Of a DNA stretch of 64,000 nt, positions 8,309-17,256 are shown one piece after another (positions within the stretch are counted from its first letter, which is position 1; each line of letters begins with the position of its first letter). Origin of the DNA: Bifidobacterium gallicum DSM 20093 = LMG 11596 (GTDB taxonomy: Bacteria; Actinomycetota; Actinomycetes; Actinomycetales; Bifidobacteriaceae); assembly GCF_000741205.1 (NCBI RefSeq), contig NZ_JGYW01000002.1:248001-312000 (forward strand), in the 5' to 3' direction. Under the pieces are notes generated by a model. That model did no database searches. It saw only the letters and a program-made list of their open reading frames with translations, and had not been told where the DNA came from. A program made the translations under genes and the position numbers.

Positions 8309-11300
8309 TTACTTGCGCTCGATCTCGCGCATCTCGAACGTTTCGATGATGTCGCCAATCTCGATGTCGTTGAACGAACCGAGGTTGATACCGGCTTCGT
8401 AACCTTCGTGCACGGACTGCACGTCGTCCTTGAAGCGGCGCAGCGAGGAGATCTCGAGGTCGTTGACCGTGGCCACGCCGTTGCGCAAGATGCGGGCCTT
8501 CGTGCCGCGCTTGACGTCGCCGTCCTGCACCATAACGCCAGCGATGTTGCCGAACTTCGACGAACGGAAGATCTCGCGGATCTCGGAGTGCGAGGTCGTG
8601 ACCTCTTCATACTCAGGCTTGAGCATGCCCTTGAGCGAGGCTTCGATGTCTTCGATGGCCTTGTAGATGACCGAGTAGTACTTAATCTCCACACCCTCAC
8701 GCTCGGCGAGGTCGGCCACCTGACGGTTCGGACGCACGTTGAAGCCGATGATGACGGCCTTGTCGACCGTGGCCAAGTTGACGTCGTTCTGCGTGATTGC
8801 GCCAACGCCGCGGTGGATGACCTGGATACCGACTTCGTCGGACACCTCGATCTTCATCAGCGAATCCTCGAGCGCCTCGACCGAACCCGACGAATCGCCC
8901 TTGATGACAATGTTGAGCATGTCGATCTCGGACTTCGCGAACTGCTCCTTGAGGCTCTCCAGCGAAACAATCTTGCGACGCTTGGCGAGCTGGGCGGCGC
9001 GCTCGGTGGCCTGACGTTTCTCAGCGATCTGGCGGGCCGTACGGTCGTCCTGGGCCACAAGGAACAAGTCGCCTGCGGTCGGCACGCTCGTCAAACCAAG
9101 CACCTGGACGGGGGTCGATGGACCTGCGGCGTCCATATGCTGGCCGTTTTCGTCGAGCATCGCGCGCACACGGCCATACGACGTGCCGGCCACAATCGAG
9201 TCGCCGATGTGCAGCGTACCCTGCTGCACGAGCACGGTGGCCACAGCGCCGCGACCCTTGTCAAGACGGGCCTCGACGGTAGCGCCGCGGGCGTCCATGT
9301 CTGGGTTGGCACGCAAGTCAAGCTCAGCGTCGGCAGTCAACAGCACCGCTTCGAGCAGCTTGTCAACGTTCGTGCCCTGCTTGGCCGAGATGTCGACGAA
9401 CATGGTGTTGCCGCCGTACTCCTCCGGCACGAGACCGAACTCGGTGAGCTGACCGCGCACCTTGTCGGGGTTCGCGCCGGCCACATCGATCTTGTTGACG
9501 GCCACAACGATCGGTACGTTGGCCGACTGGGCATGGTTGATAGCCTCAACCGTCTGCGGCATGACACCGTCATCGGCGGCGACTACGAGGATCGCGACGT
9601 CGGTGAGCTCAGCACCACGCGCACGCATGGCCGTGAACGCTTCGTGGCCAGGCGTGTCAAGGAACGTGATCTTGCGCGTCTCGCCGTCCATGTCGATGGA
9701 AACCTGGTAGGCGCCGATGCGCTGCGTGATGCCGCCGGCCTCACGTGCGATGACGTTCGACTTGCGGATTGTGTCAAGCAGGCGTGTCTTACCGTGGTCG
9801 ACGTGACCCATCACGGTGACGACCGGAGGACGCGGCTTCAAGTCTTCGTCTTCCTGCAGCTCTTCGGACTCCAGGTCGATGTCGAACTGCTGCAGCAGCT
9901 CCTTGTCTTCTTCCTCAGCCGACACGATCTTGATGTTCCAGCCGATTTCCTCACCAAGAATCTGGAACGTCGACTCGTCGAGCGACTGTGTGGCCGTGGC
10001 CATCTCACCCAAGTGGAACAGCACGGTCACGAGAGCGGCCGGATTGACGTTGATCTTCTCAGCCAAATCAGCCAGCGAGGAGCCCTGGCGCAGGCGCACG
10101 GTCTGGCCGTTGCCGGTAGGAATGCGCACGCCGCCAATGACTGGTGCTTTCAGCTCTTCATACTCATGACGTTTGGCGAGCCTGTTCTTGCGGGCCTTCG
10201 AGGACTTGCCGCCCTGACGGCCGAATGCACCTGCGGCGCCGCCACGGCCGCGACCGCCGCCACGCGACGGACCGTTGCTCGGAGCGCTGTTGTGCTGGAA
10301 GTTGTTCTGGCCACCGCCGAAACGCGAGCCGCCGGAACGTGCGCCACCTGCGGAAGCACCGCCGCCCTGACCCGGACGGTTGTGTCCCCACTGCCCTGGC
10401 TTCGGAACGCCCGAACCCTGGCCCGGACGGCCCTTGAAGCCGCCACGACCGCCACCGTTTTGACCCGGACGGCCACCACGGCGGTCATTGTTGTTGACTG
10501 AAGGACGTGCCATCGGATGAGGACGCGGAATGTCGCCTGGCGTGGGCGTGCGCATGCCCTGCTTGCGGCTGAACGGATTGTTGCCCGGACGTGGCGCATT
10601 GCCGCGGCCTTCGCCCTTGGCGCCGTGCGCGCCACCCTGACGCTTGCCGGCATTGGCACCCGGAGTCGGACGCGGGCCCGGCATTGGCGCTGCAGGACGC
10701 GGCGCATGCGGACGCGGCGCGGAGCCAGCTGCACCAGCGCCAGCGTTGCCCTGGGCGGAAGCAGCGGAGCTGACTGCACCTGCTGCACCTGCTGCACCAG
10801 CCTGGCCGTGATCGTTGTGACCCGCATGGTTGCCATGTGCGCCACCGTTCGACGCATTGCGGCCTGCGGAAGGCTTCGGCGCGTTGGCGCGGCGCGGTCC
10901 CGGAGTTGGAGCGGACGGTGTCGCGGGCGCCGGCGTTGAAGCGGCGGACTGGGCGGAAGCGGACTGTGAAGCAACCTGTGCAGCGGCCTCGTCTGCAGCG
11001 GCAGCGCCCTGGGCGCTCTTCGGCGTTGGCGCGGCGGCGCTGTGCTGACGCTCGCCCGGCTTTACTGCGGAGTTCGCTGGGCTGGCTGGATTATGCGGCT
11101 TCGGAGCGGATGGCTTCTTGGCGGCCGGCTTGGCCTGCGAATCAGAGGAAGCTTGTGCGGAGGCGCCGTCCTGCGGGAATGCGGCCTTCAGGCGACGCAC
11201 CACAGGGGCCTCCACTGTCGAGGATGCAGACTTGACGAATTCTCCCATATCCTTGAGCTTCTCAAGGACCGTCTTGCTGCTAACGCCAAGTTCCTTGGCG

Positions 11301-11326
11301 AGTTCATATACGCGTGCTTTCGGCAC
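8309..11326 (-). CDS. infB: Translation initiation factor IF-2
   Basis: A 1005-residue IF-2 GTPase that places initiator tRNA on the 30S subunit. Residues 1-52 are an N-terminal helical IF2_N segment. About 55-375 is a long Pro/Ala/Gly/Arg-rich disordered region. A second IF2_N module is at about 390-460. The G domain starts at about 500 with [16 protein letters not shown] and NKID, followed by domains II-IV to the C terminus. The extended N-terminal region is typical of actinobacteria. It lies downstream of nusA with an unusual terminator-like hairpin between them and no ylxR gene in the gap. Confidence 0.97.
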   Translation of the reverse strand: MPKARVYELAKELGVSSKTVLEKLKDMGEFVKSASSTVEAPVVRRLKAAFPQDGASAQASSDSQAKPAAKKPSAPKPHNPASPANSAVKPGERQHSAAAPTPKSAQGAAAADEAAAQVASQSASAQSAASTPAPATPSAPTPGPRRANAPKPSAGRNASNGGAHGNHAGHNDHGQAGAAGAAGAVSSAASAQGNAGAGAAGSAPRPHAPRPAAPMPGPRPTPGANAGKRQGGAHGAKGEGRGNAPRPGNNPFSRKQGMRTPTPGDIPRPHPMARPSVNNNDRRGGRPGQNGGGRGGFKGRPGQGSGVPKPGQWGHNRPGQGGGASAGGARSGGSRFGGGQNNFQHNSAPSNGPSRGGGRGRGGAAGAFGRQGGKSSKARKNRLAKRHEYEELKAPVIGGVRIPTGNGQTVRLRQGSSLADLAEKINVNPAALVTVLFHLGEMATATQSLDESTFQILGEEIGWNIKIVSAEEEDKELLQQFDIDLESEELQEDEDLKPRPPVVTVMGHVDHGKTRLLDTIRKSNVIAREAGGITQRIGAYQVSIDMDGETRKITFLDTPGHEAFTAMRARGAELTDVAILVVAADDGVMPQTVEAINHAQSANVPIVVAVNKIDVAGANPDKVRGQLTEFGLVPEEYGGNTMFVDISAKQGTNVDKLLEAVLLTADAELDLRANPDMDARGATVEARLDKGRGAVATVLVQQGTLHIGDSIVAGTSYGRVRAMLDENGQHMDAAGPSTPVQVLGLTSVPTAGDLFLVAQDDRTARQIAEKRQATERAAQLAKRRKIVSLESLKEQFAKSEIDMLNIVIKGDSSGSVEALEDSLMKIEVSDEVGIQVIHRGVGAITQNDVNLATVDKAVIIGFNVRPNRQVADLAEREGVEIKYYSVIYKAIEDIEASLKGMLKPEYEEVTTSHSEIREIFRSSKFGNIAGVMVQDGDVKRGTKARILRNGVATVNDLEISSLRRFKDDVQSVHEGYEAGINLGSFNDIEIGDIIETFEMREIERK

Positions 11327-11490
11327 TCAATTTCTCCTATCTCAAGCCGCGTACATGTTTTCGCGGCTGTTATTTTCTCACGGCGAGCTTGATTCGTCTC
11401 ATCGTGCAACCATGGTGGGATACCTCATTTCGATTACCGTTTTCGGGGTCAAACACCCGTCACGGATACCGTGTTCAGCATACTCACGGT

Positions 11491-11529
11491 GCTGGATGAG
11501 GCACATGCTGGCGCATCGCCTCATCCAGC
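11491..11529 (-). terminator. Terminator after nusA
   Basis: A perfect 12-bp stem (11491-11502 with 11518-11529) with a 15-base loop in the 276-base gap between nusA and infB. The base run after it is not U-rich, so read-through is likely. The gap shows no YlxR-like ORF. Confidence 0.6.
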
Positions 11530-11602
11530 GTCAGATTCAGCGGTTCATGCACAGGCCGATATGGCGGCTCGCAAGCCAACTGCCGGCCTGTACGCAATCC
11601 GC

Positions 11603-12748
11603 TTACTCAGCAGATTTCACAGCGGCGTCAGCCACCGCTTCCACGTCGGCAGCGGTCTCGGCCGCAGCCTCAGCTGTCTGAGCTGCAGCTTCAGTACCAG
11701 CCGCTGCGGCCGCTTCCTGCGCCTCGCGCTGGGCTGCAAGCGCCGCTTCATGCGCTTCGACTGATTCGATGCCGATCTTCCAGCCCGTCAGCTTGGCGGC
11801 CAGACGCGCGTTCTGACCTTCCTTGCCGATGGCCAGCGAAAGTTGGTCATCGTGGATGTAGGCCACGGCCGTGTTGTTCTTGTCACTGATCACGTCCACG
11901 CCAGCGGCGTTGGCTGGAGAGAGGGCCGCGCCAATGAACTTGGCCGGATCGTCCGACCAGTCGACGATGTCGATCTTCTCGTTGCCGAGGTTTTCCATCA
12001 CGGCGCGCACGCGCGAGCCGCCAGGGCCGATCAAGGCTCCCTTGGGGTTCACACCGTCCGTATTGGCGCGTACTGCAATCTTCGTACGTGCGCCAGCTTC
12101 ACGTGCAATGGCCATGATCGACACGGCCCCCGAGACAAGCTCCGGCACTTCGCGTTCGAACAGTTTGCGCACGAGGTCCGGGTGCGAGCGCGACACGATG
12201 ATTTCGGGTCCGCGCAAACCACGGTTCACGTTGACGACGTACACGCGGATGCGGTCGCCGTGACGGTAGCGTTCGCCTGGCACCTGTTCACGGCGCGGCA
12301 GGATTGCTTCCACATCGCCCACGGCAACGTGCACGTTCGTCGGGTCCTTGACATCCTGCTGGATTACGCCCGTCATGAGCTTGCCCTTTTGCCCCGAGAA
12401 CGCGCCGAAAATACGGTCGTCTTCCGCGCGGCGGAACAGCTGGGTGATGACTTGGCGTGCCGTCGCTGCGGCAAGACGGCCGAAGTCCTTGGGGGTATCG
12501 TCGTATTCTTCGCCAAGTTCAATATGGCCGTGCGGGTCTTCTTCCGTGGGTTCCACGCGGATTTCATCGCGGGCCCAAATGGTGAACGTTCCGGCGCGTT
12601 CATCAAGTTCGACGCGCACGTGCTTGGCGGCGTTCGGGGTCTTGAGGTATGCAAGACGCAGCGCTTCCGACAGCGCTTCGTCAACGGTCTCGGTATCGAT
12701 GCCTTGTTCTTTCGCAAGCTGGTGAATGCCAACGAGATTGAGCTGCAT
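11603..12748 (-). CDS. nusA: Transcription termination/antitermination protein NusA
   Basis: A 381-residue NusA that binds RNA polymerase and modulates pausing, termination and antitermination. The NusA N-terminal domain is at about 1-115, the S1 domain at about 118-190 (GDVEAILPRREQVPGERY), and two KH domains at about 195-345 (GALIGPGGSRVRAVMENL, LSLAIGKEGQNARLAAKL). The acidic repeats of proteobacterial NusA are absent, as usual for actinobacteria. The tail is Ala/Glu-rich. It is first of the cluster and is transcribed away from the gene at 12892, with a 143-base divergent promoter region. Confidence 0.96.
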   Translation of the reverse strand: MQLNLVGIHQLAKEQGIDTETVDEALSEALRLAYLKTPNAAKHVRVELDERAGTFTIWARDEIRVEPTEEDPHGHIELGEEYDDTPKDFGRLAAATARQVITQLFRRAEDDRIFGAFSGQKGKLMTGVIQQDVKDPTNVHVAVGDVEAILPRREQVPGERYRHGDRIRVYVVNVNRGLRGPEIIVSRSHPDLVRKLFEREVPELVSGAVSIMAIAREAGARTKIAVRANTDGVNPKGALIGPGGSRVRAVMENLGNEKIDIVDWSDDPAKFIGAALSPANAAGVDVISDKNNTAVAYIHDDQLSLAIGKEGQNARLAAKLTGWKIGIESVEAHEAALAAQREAQEAAAAAGTEAAAQTAEAAAETAADVEAVADAAVKSAE

Positions 12749-12891
12749 CCCTGCCTCCTGTTGATTCTTCAGTTATGGTTATTCGGTTTTTCATGCCGTG
12801 ACCGCCTCGCTGTTCGGCTTGACTCCCCGTTCGTTTCCGCCGTTTTTAAGCATGGTGGGCAGGTCACAGACGCGTAATATTGTAATGATTC

Positions 12892-13818
12892 ATGCAGACA
12901 CGACCATGCCATGTTCAATCCCCACGATTCCACGCGAAACTGTTCGTGGGCGCATTGATGGCCATCGTGTTGACGCTGGCTGGCGGCGCGTGTTCCGTTC
13001 CGCGTGTTGCGGGGCAAGCTGAAGCGAACGTGCAACTCAGCGCTTGCGACAAAGCGATGCGTCGTGCCACGCGTCGTACCCAGCTGGCTACTGGTACAGC
13101 GTTTGCCACGAGGGATTTGCGGTTCGCGATGGCCGATGCTGCCGAGCATGATTGGGTGGATGTGGCCATACAATGCCCCACGCGGTTTGAACAGGGCACG
13201 TTGCGTAGCGCGCAAATGCAGTGGCTGGCGCAACAATTGGCCAAACGCGTGCAACGCAATTACACGGCGTTGATCGTGACCAGACTCGACGGATTGACAG
13301 ACAACGTGTTGCCCGGAGCCACGTTGGCGCAGTTGGCATTAAGTGAAGACCGCGTCGGATTCGCCACCGAAGTGTTGGCCGGCAGGCGTGCTGTGGCGGC
13401 GCGTACGAATGGACTTGACGGCAGCACGGCGTTGGCTGCGTTGAGCGATGATCACAAGCAGGCTTCGAGCGAACTGATGAGCTTGGCAGGCAACACGCAG
13501 GATTTGCGACGCAAAGTTTATGCCACGCAAACATTGGTTGACTCCCCCGATACGATGGTTGATCCCGCTACGGGATTGTCGGCGCCAACTGTGGCCGTAT
13601 TGGAAATGAATTGCGCACGCGAGGAACTGGCCACCGTGCAGCAAGCGTTACCGAATGTGCATATCGATGATGACGCCAAAGCGAACGCCACGTTAGACAA
13701 CGAATTATGCCAACTGTCGTTGCTGATCGCCACGCATGCTGTGACAGCGTTCCAAATGGGATACCCCTCATTCGACCTGGCATTGTTCAGCGCCACACCA
13801 CCAGCTGCGCAATCATGA
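12892..13818 (+). CDS. Putative lipoprotein, function unknown
   Basis: A 308-residue protein with a basic start, a hydrophobic stretch (LFVGALMAIVLTLAGGACS, about 17-35) and a cysteine at the expected lipidation point. The sequence before the cysteine (GGA) departs from the classical lipobox, so lipidation is likely but not certain. The mature part is mostly helical and charged, with no domain I recognise. An alternative start is ATG 12958. It is divergent from nusA and directly precedes a tRNA-Ser gene. Confidence 0.72.
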   Translation: MQTRPCHVQSPRFHAKLFVGALMAIVLTLAGGACSVPRVAGQAEANVQLSACDKAMRRATRRTQLATGTAFATRDLRFAMADAAEHDWVDVAIQCPTRFEQGTLRSAQMQWLAQQLAKRVQRNYTALIVTRLDGLTDNVLPGATLAQLALSEDRVGFATEVLAGRRAVAARTNGLDGSTALAALSDDHKQASSELMSLAGNTQDLRRKVYATQTLVDSPDTMVDPATGLSAPTVAVLEMNCAREELATVQQALPNVHIDDDAKANATLDNELCQLSLLIATHAVTAFQMGYPSFDLALFSATPPAAQS

Positions 13819-13849
13819 ACACTTGATACCGACACGCGACGCGCGGAAT

Positions 13850-13877
13850 TTGACATTGTGGCAATGTGAGACATAAT
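13850..13877 (+). promoter_or_regulatory. Promoter of tRNA-Ser(CGA)
   Basis: A perfect -35 TTGACA (13850-13855), a 16-base spacer and CATAAT (13872-13877), 28 bases before the mature tRNA. The spacer contains a small dyad, ACATTG-TGG-CAATGT. Confidence 0.75.
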
Positions 13878-13905
13878 AATCAAGTTGCTGTTTTACAGCA
13901 CGAAT

Positions 13906-13991
13906 GGATGAGTGTCCGAGCGGTCTAAGGAGCACGCCTCGAAAGCGTGTGAGGGCAACCCCCTCCGCGAGTTCGAATCTCGCCTCATCCG
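13906..13991 (+). tRNA. tRNA-Ser (anticodon CGA)
   Basis: An 86-base class II tRNA. The acceptor stem GGATGAG pairs with CTCATCC, the anticodon loop is CTCGAAA on a CACGC/GCGTG stem, the variable arm is long and the T-loop is GTTCGAATC. CCA is not encoded. It has its own promoter and terminator. Confidence 0.96.
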
Positions 13992-13997
13992 CCCTCC

Positions 13998-14035
13998 CAG
14001 GGTCTGTGTTCACCACAGACCCTGTTTTGTTTTTC
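13998..14035 (+). terminator. Terminator after tRNA-Ser(CGA)
   Basis: An 11-bp stem (13998-14008 with 14014-14024), a 5-base loop, then TTTTGTTTTTCC. Textbook intrinsic terminator. Confidence 0.92.
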
Positions 14036-14205
14036 CTCCTTGCACGCGATGCAACTTGAGGATTCCAAGAACCACTTTCCTTACTCCTCCACCCCGCACG
14101 GCCGCTCTTCCGTCTTTGTCTCCTTTCTCTTCTCATGTCTACTTTTCCTTCTCTCTCCCTCTTCTCTCCTTTCCTCTCGCTCACTTCCCAGCCTCAATTT
14201 CGGCT

Positions 14206-14346
14206 CCCGCACGTAAGCCAATTACCTTACCGGGAGAAGACCCAGCAAAACCCTTATTTTCCAAGACCTGACAGATAACTCGCTTACGTGCGGGAATAAG
14301 GGGGGCAAGCTCCAGCCGCACGTAACGCAATTGGCTTACGTGCGGG
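14206..14346. repeat. Four-copy inverted-repeat cluster, CCGCACGTAA core
   Basis: The 10-base core CCGCACGTAA occurs twice forward (within 14206-14222 and 14316-14325) and twice inverted (14281-14294 and 14330-14346). The outer pair is a 17-base exact inverted repeat (14206-14222 against 14330-14346). Inner pairs can form 13-bp and 10-bp stems. It may be a mobile-element scar or a structured RNA; no gene is present. Confidence 0.75.
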
Positions 14347-14395
14347 CAGCAGGGAGACGGAAGGCGGCGGCCACAGGCAACCGGGCAACAGAAAA

Positions 14396-14432
14396 GGGCG
14401 GGTCGTGCGATATTGATTCGCTCGACCCGCCC
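14396..14432 (-). terminator. Terminator of decayed surface-protein gene
   Basis: A 10-bp stem (14396-14405 with 14423-14432) followed on the minus strand by CTTTTCTG. It lies 22 bases beyond the stop of the SLH-like remnant, so the 3' end of the old gene is intact. Confidence 0.8.
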
Positions 14433-14454
14433 CTTATGGCCAAAGACCACTATT

Positions 14455-15034
14455 TCATGAAAGGCGGCCGTCCAGACGGTGCAGGAACGCCGCCATGTCC
14501 TGACGGTAGACCGGCACCATGCCACGGAACGTGCCATCCGCGTAACCCGTCGAAATGCCGGCACCCGCCAACCAACCGATCTCCGAGGCATGCGGCGTTT
14601 TCGACGTCACATCCTTGAACGACTTCGCGGTCACACCACCGGACTTGCCGGCCTTGTCCGCAAGACGCTTGAGGAACGCCGCCATGTCCTGACGCACCAC
14701 CGGACTCATCCCGCGGAACGTCGACTTGCCGTCCTTCTCCTTCCAACCCTCGGAAATGCCCGCATGGGCCAACCACAGAATATCCTCCGCATGAGGAGTA
14801 TCCCTGTCCACATCCTTGAACCGGTTCCAATCCGAAACAGAAGGCTTCCACGACGCGGCATCCGCCACATCGGCCTTCACCGCCAAACGACGCAAGAACG
14901 CCGCCATATCCTGACGGTACACGCTCGTCATGCCCTCAAACTGGTAGGAACCGTCCGGCTTCTTATAGCCCTCGGCAATACGGCATGACCAATGCGGTCA
15001 GGGTAACAATTATCCCAGCCGCGACTTTCCCCAT
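14455..15034 (-). pseudogene. Remnant of secreted protein with SLH-like repeats
   Basis: The 3' part (14455 to about 14997) encodes three copies of a bifidobacterial surface repeat with motifs FRGM, VYRQDMAAFLRRLA, FKDV, TPHA and WLAxAGIS. This resembles S-layer-homology-type cell-wall anchoring modules found at the ends of extracellular enzymes. Its frame stops upstream at a TGA (14998-15000). In another frame an ATG at 15034 opens a 23-residue reading frame, MGKVAAGIIVTLTALVMPY..., that looks like a signal peptide and stops at 14963. The simplest reading is a large internal deletion that joined the signal peptide out of frame to the anchor repeats and removed the functional domain. An ATG at 14931 could give a 158-residue product, but it has no ribosome site or export signal. 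Confidence 0.72.
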
Positions 15035-15341
15035 ATGTCATCACTTCGTTTCCATAATTCTTCTCCTTGTTGAGCATGAATTACATATTTGCCCTTCGCA
15101 TCTTGCAGAACAACTTATTTCGCTTTGCTTACGCCAAAGCACTTGAACCCTTCTCCCGCTTAATCCGTAGCAAATATGCTATTAACATAACACCGAAAAT
15201 GGTGGCGAAACGAATACACATCGATTATTGCGAATATCTCATATTTGATTTCGCAATATAATATGGCACTTGCATGAATACAACCACTTCAATGGCCATC
15301 CATACCTTGGTGTCATGTGGAGAAAACTGGAACAATCTGTG
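15035..15341. other. AT-rich intergenic region
   Basis: A 307-base gap, clearly more AT-rich than its surroundings, between the pseudogene start and the truA stop. It probably held the promoter of the old surface gene. An 8-bp dyad, ATTGCGAA (15227-15234) with TTCGCAAT (15250-15257), could be an operator. The 64-codon ORF here shows no support. Confidence 0.5.
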
Positions 15342-16283
15342 TTACTCAGTAGGGTTGGAATTGGTGGCGGGAGTGGGGAGGGTGCGCTTGGCTCGGATCG
15401 AGTTGGCGCGGGCGGCAAGGTTGGCGTCTTCAGGGTAGGCGACGTGTTCGAGGGTTAGGCCTTGGGGGGCGATGGGGCCTGTGGAGCCTTCACGCAGCGG
15501 TACTGCCATTTTGTGGGCGAACCAAGCAACGTCGCGTTTGCCAAGGCCCACTTGCACGCAGGCGTTGACGAGCGAGCGCACCATGTTGCGCGCGAACGCA
15601 TCAGCCACGATTGTGAAGCACAAGAGTCCCGATTCGATAGCTGGTGTGTGGTAGCGCTCCCCCATTGGATTGGCGATCAATGGTCGTGTGGGAATGCGGC
15701 TCCAATAGGCTGTTTTGACTTCGCGGATTGTGGTGCCGCCGGGATTGGGCGTGGCGAATGACCCGAAATCGTGCAAGCCCAGCGTCAATGCGGCGGCTTC
15801 GTTCATTGCGTCCATGTTGAGCAGATGGTCGGTGTGCCACACATAACTCAATTGGCGTGGATCGTAGTCAGTTGCTGCGTCACTGATGCGATACACGTAG
15901 GTGCGTTCCAACGCGGAAAAACGCGCATCAAAACCTTCGGGCGCGAAGGACACGCGATGAATCGCAATATCGTCGGGCATCATGCGTGACAGCCTGGTTT
16001 CCAAGGCTTTGACGGGTTCAACACGCATATGGCCCACGCAGGCGTCGAGCATCGGTTCGGTCACGTCGAGATGGCATACCTGATGCGAGGCGTGCACGCC
16101 TGCATCGGTGCGGCCTGCGACTGTCAGGCGTGGCACATAATCAGGTTCGTTACCGTCATGCAACAGCCGCGCCAAGGCCTGTTCGATTTCGCCTTGCACA
16201 GTACGGATATTGGATTGCGGTTGCACGGCCCAGCCGTTGAATGAAAACCCGTCATATGCCAAATCGATGCGCAGTCGTACCAT
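15342..16283 (-). CDS. truA: tRNA pseudouridine(38-40) synthase TruA
   Basis: A 313-residue TruA that modifies positions 38-40 of the anticodon arm. Family blocks are present: RIDLAYDGFSFNGWAVQP, the catalytic aspartate in VAGRTDAGVHASHQVCHLD, and FARNMVRSLVNACVQVGLG near the C terminus. The last 25 residues are a low-complexity tail. In many actinobacteria truA directly follows rplQ. Here rplQ lies about 4 kb upstream and an ATP-grasp/transglutaminase operon lies between, so truA probably has its own promoter. Confidence 0.95.
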   Translation of the reverse strand: MVRLRIDLAYDGFSFNGWAVQPQSNIRTVQGEIEQALARLLHDGNEPDYVPRLTVAGRTDAGVHASHQVCHLDVTEPMLDACVGHMRVEPVKALETRLSRMMPDDIAIHRVSFAPEGFDARFSALERTYVYRISDAATDYDPRQLSYVWHTDHLLNMDAMNEAAALTLGLHDFGSFATPNPGGTTIREVKTAYWSRIPTRPLIANPMGERYHTPAIESGLLCFTIVADAFARNMVRSLVNACVQVGLGKRDVAWFAHKMAVPLREGSTGPIAPQGLTLEHVAYPEDANLAARANSIRAKRTLPTPATNSNPTE

Positions 16284-16314
16284 GAGCGTCCAGTGTAATT
16301 GGACTGTCGTACGC

Positions 16315-16359
16315 CGCCGGTTTCACATTCCATCGGCAACGATGGGCCTGAAACCGGCG
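16315..16359 (-). terminator. Hairpin after transglutaminase operon
   Basis: A nested hairpin: an outer 11-bp stem (16315-16325 with 16349-16359) and an inner CCATCG/CGATGG stem capped by a GCAA tetraloop. It lies between the transglutaminase gene and truA. There is no U-run, so it could be a Rho-type or processing hairpin. Confidence 0.65.
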
Positions 16360-16419
16360 ATCACATTGGACTGGGGCTGCGCAGTGCTTATTCGTGTAAT
16401 CATGATTCTTGACTGCTGA

Positions 16420-17217
16420 TCATTGCCATTCATGCACGCTGGCGTTGACCGTTTGCGTTTGGGTCACGTCACCGCCACGGAACAAGCCGATATCGAGCAT
16501 GCAGTCGCGGTAGTCACGGCCATGGGCAATCGTGATGTAGTTGTCGTCAACCATGCGGTCATGCGTCGGATCCAAACCGATCCAACGGCCGTGGTCATAG
16601 ACTTCAACCCAGGCGTGGGTTGCGCCTTCGCCACTGAGCAGGCCTGCGATATAGCGTGCGGGAATCTCCAAGGCGCGGCATACCGACAGCATGACATGTG
16701 CGTAATCCTGACACACGCCTGCCCGCTGGCGCAACGCTTCCTCAGACGTCGTGCGCACATTCGTGGATCCCGGAGTATACACGAACGCGTCATACACGGC
16801 ATGCATGATGACTTGTGCCTGCGCGATTGGATCCGAGCCACAATCCGCTTCCTCCAATTTGGTACGCACGAGCGCTACGAGCGCATCGAGGGACGGCCCT
16901 AACTGGGTCAGTTCCGATTGGTACAAATACAACGGTTTGAATGGTTCCGGCGCAATATGCGCGTTGTCTACAAACGCAATGCCTTTGACTTCAACAATCG
17001 ATTCGGTATGCGGCTCAGCCACGAAGCCTGTCATGACGACGGATCCGAATGAGTCCACCGTGCTGTCGAGCGTGGTGTGCGGCTCGGTACGTACGGTCAC
17101 GTCCACAATCTGTTGACGCGGGCCCGTGCATGGCACGCAGCGCAGCTGGAACCGGTGATCACTGACGGGGGTGCTGAAGTTGAGCGTTGTACGGTAATCG
17201 AATATGAGTTTTTTCAC
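16420..17217 (-). CDS. Transglutaminase-like cysteine peptidase-fold protein
   Basis: A 265-residue protein with an N-terminal beta-rich domain (about 1-110) and a transglutaminase-like domain. The catalytic triad is visible as C169 (AGVCQDYAH), H201 (GATHAWVEVY) and D216 (GLDPTHD). Such proteins usually cleave or transfer peptide/isopeptide bonds. No signal peptide is seen, so it probably acts in the cytoplasm. It follows the ATP-grasp/Alpha-E gene by 39 bases. This gene set recurs in many bacteria and has been proposed from comparative genomics to make or edit a peptide tag, but substrates are unknown. Confidence 0.88.
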   Translation of the reverse strand: MKKLIFDYRTTLNFSTPVSDHRFQLRCVPCTGPRQQIVDVTVRTEPHTTLDSTVDSFGSVVMTGFVAEPHTESIVEVKGIAFVDNAHIAPEPFKPLYLYQSELTQLGPSLDALVALVRTKLEEADCGSDPIAQAQVIMHAVYDAFVYTPGSTNVRTTSEEALRQRAGVCQDYAHVMLSVCRALEIPARYIAGLLSGEGATHAWVEVYDHGRWIGLDPTHDRMVDDNYITIAHGRDYRDCMLDIGLFRGGDVTQTQTVNASVHEWQ

Positions 17218-17256
17218 GCAGATCTCCTCGACTGGTGGTCTATTGGCGTGCCATAC

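Larger units (their letters stand above)
14036..14454. other. Non-coding island: pyrimidine tract and inverted repeats
   Basis: No gene is supported here. About 14036-14195 is strongly C/T-rich on the plus strand (runs such as CTCCTTTCTCTTCTC). It is followed by the CCGCACGTAA inverted-repeat cluster and the terminator of the decayed surface-protein gene. ORFs across the tract are low-complexity Arg/Lys/Glu artefacts. Confidence 0.6.

Noticed and set aside
8279-10501. 740-codon plus-strand ORF
   Set aside because: It lies fully antisense to infB, whose domains are clear; its protein is a compositional shadow of GC-rich codons.
11327-11602. ylxR gene between nusA and infB
   Set aside because: No frame in the gap shows YlxR motifs; it appears truly absent.
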